Shown piece after piece: positions 42,091 to 48,440 of a stretch of DNA of 64,000 bases; the stretch's first letter is position 1; every line of letters starts with the position of its first letter. Position numbers and translations under genes: made by a program. This DNA is from VRUE01 sp963699225 (GTDB lineage: Bacteria; Actinomycetota; Thermoleophilia; Solirubrobacterales; 70-9): the NCBI GenBank assembly GCA_963699225.1, contig OY969423.1, positions 2,542,001-2,606,000 on the forward strand, written 5' to 3'. Below the pieces are notes generated by a model, which saw only the letters and a program-made list of their open reading frames with translations, did not search any database and was not told the DNA's origin.

Positions 42091-42810
42091 TTATTTCGCG
42101 GTTACCGCCCACGTCCCAAATGCCGCGTCGGATACGACGGCTGACGAGCTTGCACGGAATGGCAGTACCGCGCCGAAGCGGGTAGCGGGCCTCTCCTGCG
42201 CAACACCAAACGTCACCGTTGCGCTGCTTGCCGCGTCTCGGTAGACGCACATGGCGTCCGGTTCTGCGGTTGGGTTTTCGGGGCCGCCTGGGCATACTTC
42301 TTCCACTTCTTCTCTGCTGAGAAGAACCCCGTTGGGCCCGGTCGGGGGAATTTCGAACGCCACCGTTGACGCTGCTCCGGGTTCCGCCATGACGTAGAGC
42401 GTTGGGGGAGACGCAAGCGGAAGGGAGAAACTGGCGTCGGACTGAGAGAAGCCTTCAACTTCCGCGCTTCCCGGGGCTCCCCATACGCCCGTCAGAGATC
42501 TGCCACTGGGAAGAGCCGACAAGAGTGGGCCCGGAGGACCAGTTTCCCCACGCGGACCCTGGCTGCCCGTATCTCCCTTTGCCCCGTTTGCCCCGGGGTC
42601 TCCCTTTGGTCCAGCGGGGCCCGCAGGGCCCTTGGGCCCACGTGGCCCCCGTTTTCCGCTGGTCGCCTTCTTGAAATGGCTCGAGCCACCGGAACTGAGG
42701 GCCAGAGCACCGCCAGTCATGGCGAAAACAAGTGCAATCAAACCCACGATCAAACCGGCGGTGCCAAGAGGCTCCCGGCCGATTCTCCTTCCTCCCCGTT
42801 TCAACGGCAT
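42091..42810 (-). CDS. Membrane-anchored collagen-like protein
   Basis: The 239-residue protein has one N-terminal membrane segment at about residues 18-40 (TAGLIVGLIALVFAMTGGALAL). A run of about 14 Gly-x-y triplets follows at residues 53-97 (GKRGPRGPKGPAGPAGPKGD and continuing). A C-terminal beta-rich domain of about 140 residues has a Cys pair near CPGG and MCVYR. Collagen-like bundles are expected to trimerise and extend the C-terminal domain from the membrane. The ATG at 42810 has AAGGAG at 8-base spacing. A strong promoter-like pair lies about 160 bases upstream. It is first in the leftward set with the propeller and Cys-repeat proteins. Confidence 0.8.
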   Translation of the reverse strand: MPLKRGGRRIGREPLGTAGLIVGLIALVFAMTGGALALSSGGSSHFKKATSGKRGPRGPKGPAGPAGPKGDPGANGAKGDTGSQGPRGETGPPGPLLSALPSGRSLTGVWGAPGSAEVEGFSQSDASFSLPLASPPTLYVMAEPGAASTVAFEIPPTGPNGVLLSREEVEEVCPGGPENPTAEPDAMCVYRDAASSATVTFGVAQERPATRFGAVLPFRASSSAVVSDAAFGTWAVTAK

Positions 42811-42972
42811 ACGCACCTCTCCTTAGTGGTCGTCCCAATAAACCCTGGCCCAGCAGCGTGGCCCTGCAAGCTCAGGCTCGCTGGACGATGCTGACTTACT
42901 CCGGTATTCCTGGGCAGTTCCCTTGCACTGTTTGGATCTTGGACGTGCCCTGCCGGCAGGCCGGTTTTCTCA

Positions 42973-43001
42973 AATCTAGACCACTAAAGTGTACCTGTCA
43001 A
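42973..43001 (-). promoter_or_regulatory. Sigma-70-like promoter for the collagen-like gene
   Basis: On the minus strand TTGACA (43001-42996) and TAGATT (42978-42973) are separated by exactly 17 bases. This is a near-consensus arrangement in an otherwise GC-rich genome. Transcription would run into the collagen-like gene and probably the two genes after it. Confidence 0.65.
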
Positions 43002-43079
43002 GATATCGACAAGTTTCTAAATAACAATGGGCTACTGAACATGACAGCATTGCGCTGCACCTAGCTCACCCACCGCAGC

Positions 43080-43114
43080 ACGGAGGGACCACGCGCCAAG
43101 CGTGGTCCCTCCGT
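43080..43114. repeat. Perfect 14-bp hairpin downstream of the small secreted gene
   Basis: Bases 43080-43093 and 43101-43114 are perfect reverse complements around a 7-base loop, ending 45 bases after the 43159 stop in the leftward direction. An A6 run follows on the plus strand, which places the T-run before the hairpin on the minus strand. It is therefore not a canonical terminator for the leftward gene, though the stem could still stop or protect the transcript. Confidence 0.5.
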
Positions 43115-43158
43115 AAAAAACGCATCCAAAGCGGTACAACATCAACCGCTAAAGGAAG

Positions 43159-43872
43159 CTATGAGGCTAGGTCACCTTTTTTGAGTAACGTCAGCCATAC
43201 TGGACCGGCGGCGCCCCCGGGTGGGGTGTAGCTCGTTTTGAATTTAGCGAACCATTTGCCGGTGCCTCCGCAGAGGAATTCAGACCCTTCTTCGAGTTTG
43301 AGTTCCGTTCCTGCGGTATTTAGGAATGAACCCGCCGCAGTCATTTCTATTTTGGTGGTGATTTCTCCGCCGCCGAATTTGCATTTGGCGCCGAAGGTGC
43401 AGCCTTCGAAAGTCGCGCTGCCGGCGGCTTTCAGGAACCATTCTTCTGATGCGGCCCCTTTCATTTTAATTTTTGCGGTCAGCGGCAGTCCGTTGACTTT
43501 AACGGTCGTGCATGGTTTGCAGCCACTGAAGGTGAATGTTGAAATTGTGTTGTTAATTAACTGCGATTCTTCTGCAGCGTTTTCATCGAGCATGTTTTTT
43601 TCTTCATCCGCGGCAATTTTTCCTGTTGCCGTGGATCCCGTGCATTCCTCGGTGAAGAGGCCGCCTTCGAATTTGCCGGTTCCTTCCTGGGTGGCCGTGA
43701 GGGTTCCCCCACCTGCCAGCCTGCTGCCTACTGCGCATAATAATAATGTTTGCGTTTTACAGAGCCTGATTAACGGGTGTTCATTGGCGGCTGAGGCTGA
43801 GCTGGCGCCAATGAATGCCGCGAAGGCCGCTGCCGCGACAGCGGCAAGACCTAGCATCTTGATGAGTCTCAC
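43159..43872 (-). CDS. Small secreted beta-rich protein of unknown function
   Basis: The 237-residue protein starts at GTG 43870-43872 with AGGAGG at 5-base spacing. A signal peptide follows (MLGLAAVAAAAFAAFIGASSASA). The mature part is rich in Gly, Thr and Ser with strands such as GTLTATQEGTGKFEGGLF and several cysteines (TEECTGS, SGCKPCTTV, FEGCTFGAKCKF, EFLCGG) that could form disulfides. The codon usage has many T- or A-ending codons unlike the neighbours, suggesting different origin or expression. No family is recognised. Its own promoter-like sequence is at 43961-43989. Confidence 0.7.
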   Translation of the reverse strand: MRLIKMLGLAAVAAAAFAAFIGASSASAANEHPLIRLCKTQTLLLCAVGSRLAGGGTLTATQEGTGKFEGGLFTEECTGSTATGKIAADEEKNMLDENAAEESQLINNTISTFTFSGCKPCTTVKVNGLPLTAKIKMKGAASEEWFLKAAGSATFEGCTFGAKCKFGGGEITTKIEMTAAGSFLNTAGTELKLEEGSEFLCGGTGKWFAKFKTSYTPPGGAAGPVWLTLLKKGDLAS

Positions 43873-43960
43873 TTTTTCCTCCTGTCCGATGAGCGTTTGG
43901 CACATCGAGATCAAGGGTTATCGGTTGGACTTCTTGAGTCCCACTTTTGGGACCGCGTAG

Positions 43961-43989
43961 AAGTTACCTTGGAAAAACTGAGTAGTCAA
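43961..43989 (-). promoter_or_regulatory. Promoter-like pair for the small secreted gene
   Basis: On the minus strand TTGACT and TAACTT are separated by 17 bases, about 89 bases before the GTG start. A GTCCCA-CTTT-TGGGAC inverted repeat (43938-43953) lies in the leader between the promoter and the start. Confidence 0.5.
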
Positions 43990-44065
43990 GATTTCCTAGG
44001 ATGACTGGAACTCTGGCCTCGCGGCCGGTGCGGGCGAGATTTGACCGTATACTTGGCCGAGCCGA

Positions 44066-44081
44066 TTGACTGGTCAGTCAA
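44066..44081. promoter_or_regulatory. Perfect TTGACTG-GT-CAGTCAA operator-like element
   Basis: The 16 bases TTGACTGGTCAGTCAA have perfect 7-bp inverted arms around GT. They end 22 bases before the TTG start of the nitrilase-family gene, whose operon includes a TetR regulator. A similar site precedes the aldehyde dehydrogenase (62187-62202) and a weaker one the FabG-like gene (10416-10431). Operator function for the TetR product is inferred. Confidence 0.65.
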
Positions 44082-44103
44082 CCAGTGAGCCGAAAGGATC
44101 TCT

Positions 44104-44934
44104 TTGCGCGCAGCAGCGGTACAGCTCAACTCCGGGGGCGAGAAGGCGCGAAACCTGGAGGTCGCCGAGCGGCTGGTGCGCTCTGCCGCGGCCGACGGCG
44201 CCGAGCTGGTCGCGCTGCCGGAGAAGTGGAACCTGCTTGCCGGCGGCGAGGAGTTGCTTGCTGGCGCCGAGCCGCTCGACGGTCCTAGCCTGAGCGCCGC
44301 CCGCTCCTGGGCCCGCGAGCTCGGCATCCACCTGCTCGCCGGCAGCGTCTCCGAGCAGGGTCCGGGCGAGAAGGCCTTCAACACCTCGGTCTTGATCGAC
44401 GCTGATGGCGAGGACCTCGCCGTCTACCGCAAGATCCACATGTTCGATGTGGAAGCCAGCGGCGTGGTCTACCGCGAGTCGGAGCACGAGGAGCCCGGCG
44501 AGGAGATCGTCACCGCGGCGCTCGACGGGATCACCGTCGGTCTCAGCATCTGTTACGACCTTCGCTTCCCCGAGCTCTTCCGCATCCTTGCCGTGCGCGG
44601 CGCCCAGGTCCTCATCGTGCCCTCGGCGTTCACGCTGGCGACCGGCCGCGATCACTGGGAGGTGCTGCTGCGCGCCCGGGCGATCGAGAACCAGGCCTTC
44701 GTGCTTGCCCCCAATCAGGTCGGCGCGGCGGCCCCGCACTTCAACTCCAACGGTCGCTCGGCGATCGTCGACCCGTGGGGGGTGGTGCTGGCGACCGCGC
44801 CCGACGAGGAGTGCTTCGTCGCCGCGGAGCTCGACTTCGTCGTCCAGAGGAGTGTTCGCGAGACGCTGCCCTCGCTTGCCAATCGCCGTCCTGGCGCCTA
44901 CGCCTGGCCGCAGCTGAGCGAGGCGCGTGCCTGA
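44104..44934 (+). CDS. Carbon-nitrogen hydrolase (nitrilase superfamily), Nit1/Nit2-like
   Basis: The 276-residue enzyme has the complete nitrilase triad: Glu40 in LVALPEKW, Lys110 in YRKIHMFD and Cys150 in LSICYDLRFPE. The sequence around them, including KIHMFDVEASG and APNQVG, fits the deaminated glutathione/omega-amidase (Nit1/Nit2) branch. It cleaves small amides in the cytosol. A TTG start with AAAGGA upstream begins the coding region just after the operator-like site. The stop overlaps the TetR start (TGATG), so the two are translationally coupled. Confidence 0.88.
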   Translation: MRAAAVQLNSGGEKARNLEVAERLVRSAAADGAELVALPEKWNLLAGGEELLAGAEPLDGPSLSAARSWARELGIHLLAGSVSEQGPGEKAFNTSVLIDADGEDLAVYRKIHMFDVEASGVVYRESEHEEPGEEIVTAALDGITVGLSICYDLRFPELFRILAVRGAQVLIVPSAFTLATGRDHWEVLLRARAIENQAFVLAPNQVGAAAPHFNSNGRSAIVDPWGVVLATAPDEECFVAAELDFVVQRSVRETLPSLANRRPGAYAWPQLSEARA

Positions 44935-45539
44935 TGGCCAAGGCGCCGACAGCGGCGGTGGACAAGCGCCGTCAGATCCTCGACGCGGCGGTCCGCGTCT
45001 TTGCCCGCCAGGGCTTCCACTCGACCCGGGTCTCCGACATCGCCGACGAGGCGGGCGTCGCTTACGGCCTCGTCTACCACTACTTCAAGTCGAAGGACGA
45101 GGTTCTCAACGAGCTCTTCCGCGAGCGCTGGTCCCTGCTGATCGCGGCGATCGACGAGGCCGATCGCGAGGGTGACTCGCCGCGCGCCAAGCTGGAAGCC
45201 GCCGCCGGGTTCATCGTCGACTCCTACCGGCACGACCCGGAGCTGATGAAGGTGATCATCGTCGAGGTCACCCGGGCGGCCAACTCCTTCGGCCGCACTC
45301 ACCTGGCCGAGATCCGTCGCGCTTACGACTCGATCGCCAAGATCGTCGCCGACGGCCAGGCCGCCGGCACGTTCCGCCGCGACATCGACCCCACCTTCGC
45401 CTCGATGGCCTTCTACGGTGCGGTCGAGCAGTTGCTCTCGGGCTGGATCTTCGAGGTGATCCCGGCCGCCGACAGCGACTTCGACGAGGCAAAGACCTTG
45501 CTCGTGACGACGATCTGCGACGGTCTCGAGCCGCGATAG
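44934..45539 (+). CDS. TetR family regulator coupled to the C-N hydrolase
   Basis: The 201-residue protein has a TetR helix-turn-helix at residues 11-57: KRRQILDAAVRVFARQGFHSTRVSDIADEAGVAYGLVYHYFKSKDEVL. The C-terminal domain (FIVDSYRHDPELMKVIIVEVTRAA, then FYGAVEQLLSGWIFE) resembles fatty-acid-responsive FadR-type TetR regulators, so an acyl-CoA ligand is plausible. It probably binds TTGACTGGTCAGTCAA upstream of its operon and the similar sites before the aldehyde dehydrogenase and FabG-like genes. This is inferred from position only. Confidence 0.87.
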   Translation: MAKAPTAAVDKRRQILDAAVRVFARQGFHSTRVSDIADEAGVAYGLVYHYFKSKDEVLNELFRERWSLLIAAIDEADREGDSPRAKLEAAAGFIVDSYRHDPELMKVIIVEVTRAANSFGRTHLAEIRRAYDSIAKIVADGQAAGTFRRDIDPTFASMAFYGAVEQLLSGWIFEVIPAADSDFDEAKTLLVTTICDGLEPR

Positions 45540-45554
45540 GTAAGGTCGGAGCCG

Positions 45555-45689
45555 ATGGAGAACGACATCGTCAAGCGTCTTGTCTGGAGCGGCATGCTCG
45601 CTGCCAGCGGCGCCATCGCCAGCATCGCCGCGACCAAGCTCGCCGCTTTTGTCTTCCGTCGTGTGTTCGAAGAGGATCCTCCCGAGTAG
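45555..45689 (+). CDS. Small 44-residue membrane-like protein before holin-X
   Basis: An ATG at 45555 opens a 44-residue frame, MENDIVKRLVWSGMLAASGA, with a moderately hydrophobic helix of Ala and Ile (AASGAIASIAATKLAAFVF). It ends in RRVFEEDPPE. Its stop shares one base with the GTG of the next gene (TAGTG), a hallmark of coupling. Small helical proteins often precede the actinobacterial holin-X and DUF3618 set. The family is not assigned. Confidence 0.6.
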   Translation: MENDIVKRLVWSGMLAASGAIASIAATKLAAFVFRRVFEEDPPE

Positions 45690-46150
45690 TGGCTGACGGA
45701 ACCGGCACACCGCCGCCCGGCCCCGGTACACCGCAAGGGCCTGCGCCCGAGGACCGCTCGGTCAGCGAGCTCGTCTTCGACGTCGCCGAGAAGAGCTCCT
45801 CGCTCGTTCGCGAGGAGATCGAGCTGGCGAAGACGGAGATCTCCGAGAAGGTCGGCAAGATCCTGCGCGGCTCGGTCGTCGGCATCGCCGCCGGCGTCTT
45901 CGCCTTCCTGGCGCTGATCCTGGTGATGGAGGGCATCGCCTGGCTGCTTGCCGAAGAGGTCTTCGACGGCAACGCCTGGCCCGGCTTCTTCGTCGAGGCA
46001 GCGGCCTTCCTCCTGATCGCCGCCGCGGCGGGCTTCATCGCCTATCGCTCCGTGCAGGCCGGCGCCCCGCCGCTGCCCGAGCAGGCGATCGCCGAGGCGA
46101 AGCTGACCAAGGAAACGCTGGAATCCGGAGCGAAGGCAGGCAGCGAATGA
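45689..46150 (+). CDS. Actinobacterial holin-X (Phage_holin_3_6) family protein
   Basis: The 153-residue protein has a Pro/Gly-rich N-terminus, then SVSELVFDVAEKSSSLVREEIELAKTEISEKVG, which is the family signature. Two membrane helices follow at about 62-90 and 104-126. Despite its name, this family is chromosomal in most actinobacteria and is not a sign of a prophage here; no other phage genes are present. It is a GTG start overlapping the preceding stop, and its own stop overlaps the DUF3618 start (ATGA). The function is unknown. Confidence 0.82.
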   Translation: MADGTGTPPPGPGTPQGPAPEDRSVSELVFDVAEKSSSLVREEIELAKTEISEKVGKILRGSVVGIAAGVFAFLALILVMEGIAWLLAEEVFDGNAWPGFFVEAAAFLLIAAAAGFIAYRSVQAGAPPLPEQAIAEAKLTKETLESGAKAGSE

Positions 46151-46398
46151 GCGCTCAACCTGATCCCGTCCGTCCCTCGAGCGCCGGCAGGCCGGGTCGT
46201 TCGGCGGCGGAGATCCGCCACGACATCGATCTACAGCGGCGCGACCTCGGCAGCTCAGTCGAGATCCTGCGCGGCCGCGTCACCGAACTCACCGATTGGC
46301 GCCGGCAGGCTTACGAGCACCGCTCGCAACTGATTGCCGGTGCGGCGATCGCCGGCTTCGCCCTTGGCGGCCTGATGATGCTGCGCCGCCGTCGCTAG
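46147..46398 (+). CDS. DUF3618 family protein
   Basis: The 83-residue protein has SAAEIRHDIDLQRRDLGSSVEILRGRVTELTDWR, the DUF3618 helix with the characteristic EIRxDIxxxRxxLGxxVexL pattern. A C-terminal membrane helix and basic tail follow (GAAIAGFALGGLMMLRRRR). It forms a conserved neighbour pair with holin-X proteins in actinobacteria, possibly an envelope-associated complex. The function is unknown. Confidence 0.82.
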   Translation: MSAQPDPVRPSSAGRPGRSAAEIRHDIDLQRRDLGSSVEILRGRVTELTDWRRQAYEHRSQLIAGAAIAGFALGGLMMLRRRR

Positions 46399-46408
46399 TC
46401 CTGACGCG

Positions 46409-46645
46409 ATGGCTGCCGACTTGGCGGAGATCCGGGGGATGATCGAGGCGGCGCTGCCGGGTGCGGCGGTTGAGGTCGTCGATGAGACCGGCACCGGCGA
46501 TCACCTGCGGGCGACGGTCTCGGCCGCCCAGTTCGAGGGCCTCTCACGGCTCGATCAGCACCGTCTGGTCAAGGCTGCGGTGAAGGAGCGCTTCGACGAC
46601 GGCACGATCCACGCCCTCTCGCTAAAGACCGGGCTGCCCGGATAG
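46409..46645 (+). CDS. BolA family protein
   Basis: The 78-residue protein matches the small BolA fold: AEIRGMIEAALPGAAVEVVDETGTGDHLRATVSA, then QFEGLSRLDQHRLVKAAVKERFDDGTIHALSLKT. The conserved His in LDQHRLV is at the position where BolA supplies an iron-sulfur ligand with a CGFS glutaredoxin. The adjacent CGFS glutaredoxin gene makes a BolA-Grx [2Fe-2S] complex likely. Confidence 0.88.
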   Translation: MAADLAEIRGMIEAALPGAAVEVVDETGTGDHLRATVSAAQFEGLSRLDQHRLVKAAVKERFDDGTIHALSLKTGLPG

Positions 46646-46658
46646 CTACTCTGTGCCA

Positions 46659-47042
46659 ATGGCCGACGCTGAGCTGAAACAGAAGATCGAGGAATTGATC
46701 GCCGCCAACCCAGTGCTGCTCTTCATGAAGGGCACGCCGGAAATGCCGCGCTGCGGCTTCTCGATGCGGGTCGTGCAGGTGCTCGACTCGCTCGACGTCG
46801 AGTACGGCGCGATCGACGTGCTGCCGGCGCTGCAGCCGCTGCGCGAAGTCACCGCCGAGATCTCCGACTGGCAGACCTTCCCCCAGCTCTACGTCAACGG
46901 CGAGCTGCTGGGCGGGGCCGACATCATCGAAGAGATGTTCGACTCCGGTGAGCTGGCCGAGGCGCTGGGCGTCGAGCAACCAGAGGCCACACCGGCCGCT
47001 GCCGCGCCTCCGGCGCAGTCACCTCCCCTGCAGATCGAATAG
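46659..47042 (+). CDS. Monothiol CGFS glutaredoxin (Grx4 type)
   Basis: The 127-residue protein has a thioredoxin fold with the CGFS motif (Cys32 in PEMPRCGFSMRV), VLLFMKGTP and FPQLYVNGELLGGADIIEEM. CGFS glutaredoxins bind a [2Fe-2S] cluster with glutathione and pass it on. Glutathione is unusual in most actinobacteria, so a different thiol may be used. The C-terminal 25 residues are Pro/Ala-rich. The ATG is used; a GTG six bases earlier is possible. It lies with BolA and an A-type carrier, so the group serves iron-sulfur trafficking. Confidence 0.9.
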   Translation: MADAELKQKIEELIAANPVLLFMKGTPEMPRCGFSMRVVQVLDSLDVEYGAIDVLPALQPLREVTAEISDWQTFPQLYVNGELLGGADIIEEMFDSGELAEALGVEQPEATPAAAAPPAQSPPLQIE

Positions 47043-47052
47043 GCGAGCCGCT

Positions 47053-47445
47053 CTAGACGGCGGCTGCTTTGGCGGCGGGCGCGTCGTCCTTGACCTGGAA
47101 GGACGAGCCGCAACCGCAGGCGGCGACGACGTTCGGGTTGTTGACCTGGAAGCCGGCGCCCTGCAGGCCTTCGACGTAGTCGACCTCGGAGCCAAAGACG
47201 AACTGCATGCTGACTTTGTCGACGATCACCGAGACGCCGTCAACCTCGAAGATGTGGTCGTCCTCCTTGGCGCGATCGAAGGCCAGCGCGTACTGGAATC
47301 CAGAGCACCCACCCCCGCGCACCGCGACCCGAAGCGCCTGGCCCTCGGAGTCTTCCTGAGAGCCGAGCAGCTCGGCGATCTTTCCGGCCGCCTTGTCAGT
47401 CAAGGCGATCGCTGTCTGCGGAGTGTCGCTGGTCGCGTCAGTCAC
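47053..47445 (-). CDS. A-type iron-sulfur carrier (IscA/ErpA family)
   Basis: The 130-residue protein has the HesB/IscA pattern: ALTDKAAGKIAELL, VRGGGCSGFQYALAF, DYVEGLQGAGFQVNNPNVVAACGCGSSF. Cys in GGGCSGF and the two in ACGCGSSF are the three cluster ligands. It accepts and delivers [2Fe-2S] or [4Fe-4S] clusters. The GTG at 47445 (VTDATSDTP) is preferred because the upstream extension is not family-like. It is convergent with the glutaredoxin gene, separated by ten bases. Confidence 0.9.
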   Translation of the reverse strand: MTDATSDTPQTAIALTDKAAGKIAELLGSQEDSEGQALRVAVRGGGCSGFQYALAFDRAKEDDHIFEVDGVSVIVDKVSMQFVFGSEVDYVEGLQGAGFQVNNPNVVAACGCGSSFQVKDDAPAAKAAAV

Positions 47446-47564
47446 TTCACAAAGTGTAGCGACCGCCGTGCACCGAATTGGATGGAGTGCGGTGAGGAGC
47501 ACTGCTCGAGCCGCATCTCCGCTCAGGTCAAACTGACCAGCGGGGTCTGCGAGAATCGCTTTGC

Positions 47565-48440
47565 TTGAGTTCTCCAGCCGAAACTGCGGTTGTTTGCGAC
47601 ACGACGGCGTACTTGCCGAGCGAGCTCGTTACCTCGCTTGGGATCAAGCGGATCAGCCTCTATGTCTCGGTCGATGGCCACCAGGAGTCGGAGTTGGAGA
47701 TCAGCGATTACGCCGGCTTCTACGAGCGACTGCGTGCCTCCGAGGGGGGAGCGACGACCTCGCAGCCTTCGATTGGCGACTTCACCGCCGTCTATGAGCC
47801 GCTGCTCGACGAAGGGCGGGAAGTCGTCTCGATCCACATCTCTTCGGGAATCTCGGGGACCTTCGAGGCCGCCAACCAAGCTCGTGAGCGGTTGGTCGCC
47901 GACGGCAAGGGCGGCGAGCGGATCCACCTCTTCGATTCCCGCTCGGCGGCGGGTGGCATGGGGCTCTCGGTCCTCGCCGCCGCGGCCGCGGCCAATAGCG
48001 GCGGTGACAGTGCGGCGGTTCTCGCCCGGGCCCAGCAGGCGCGAGAGGAGCTGAAGATGTGGTTTGCGATCGACACCCTCGAGTACTTGCGGCGCGGCGG
48101 CCGGATCGGTGGCGCCCGTGCTTGGATCGGCTCGGCGCTGAAGATCAAGCCGATCCTCACTCTGGAGGAGGAGATCACTCCGGTCGAGCGCGTGCGCACC
48201 CGGGCTCGCTCGATCGAGCGCCTGCGCGACTACGCCCGCCAGCGCCACGAGGACGGCATCGATGGCTGGGTCGTCCAGCACATCCAGGACGACGAGACCG
48301 CCGCGGCCCTGGCCGACGACTGCCGCGAAATATTCGGCTGCGAGCCGGTCTTCATCTCCGAGATCGGCGCCGTTTTGGGCGCCCATGTCGGTCCCGGCCT
48401 GCTCGGCGTGGGCAGCGTCTCGAAGGAAGTTCTCAGCTAG
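47565..48440 (+). CDS. DegV family fatty-acid-binding protein
   Basis: The 291-residue protein has the DegV domains: AVVCDTTAYLPSELV, TSQPSIGDFTAVYEPLL, ISSGISGTFEAANQARE, LEYLRRGGRIGGARAWIG and LKIKPILTLEEE. DegV proteins hold one fatty acid molecule and, in firmicutes, present it to fatty acid kinase FakA. No FakA is adjacent. A TTG start is used. A GGTCA-AAC-TGACC sequence lies about 25 bases upstream. Its stop directly abuts the stop of the convergent glycosyltransferase gene. Confidence 0.88.
   Translation: MSSPAETAVVCDTTAYLPSELVTSLGIKRISLYVSVDGHQESELEISDYAGFYERLRASEGGATTSQPSIGDFTAVYEPLLDEGREVVSIHISSGISGTFEAANQARERLVADGKGGERIHLFDSRSAAGGMGLSVLAAAAAANSGGDSAAVLARAQQAREELKMWFAIDTLEYLRRGGRIGGARAWIGSALKIKPILTLEEEITPVERVRTRARSIERLRDYARQRHEDGIDGWVVQHIQDDETAAALADDCREIFGCEPVFISEIGAVLGAHVGPGLLGVGSVSKEVLS

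Larger units (their letters stand above)
42811..43158. other. Intergenic region of about 350 bases with promoter and hairpin
   Basis: I see no coding region here. It contains a promoter-like pair for the leftward collagen-like gene (42973-43001), a 12-bp palindrome CCTGCCGGCAGG at 42949-42960 within the predicted leader, and a strong hairpin at 43080-43114. The leader would be about 155 bases, long for this genome. Confidence 0.6.

Noticed and set aside
43080..43120. Intrinsic terminator for the leftward small secreted gene
   Set aside because: The hairpin is perfect, but on the minus strand the T-run comes before the stem, not after it, so it does not fit the canonical form.
45555..46398. 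Prophage remnant because of the holin-named gene
   Set aside because: Holin-X and DUF3618 are common chromosomal actinobacterial genes, and no other phage genes, att sites or integrase are present.
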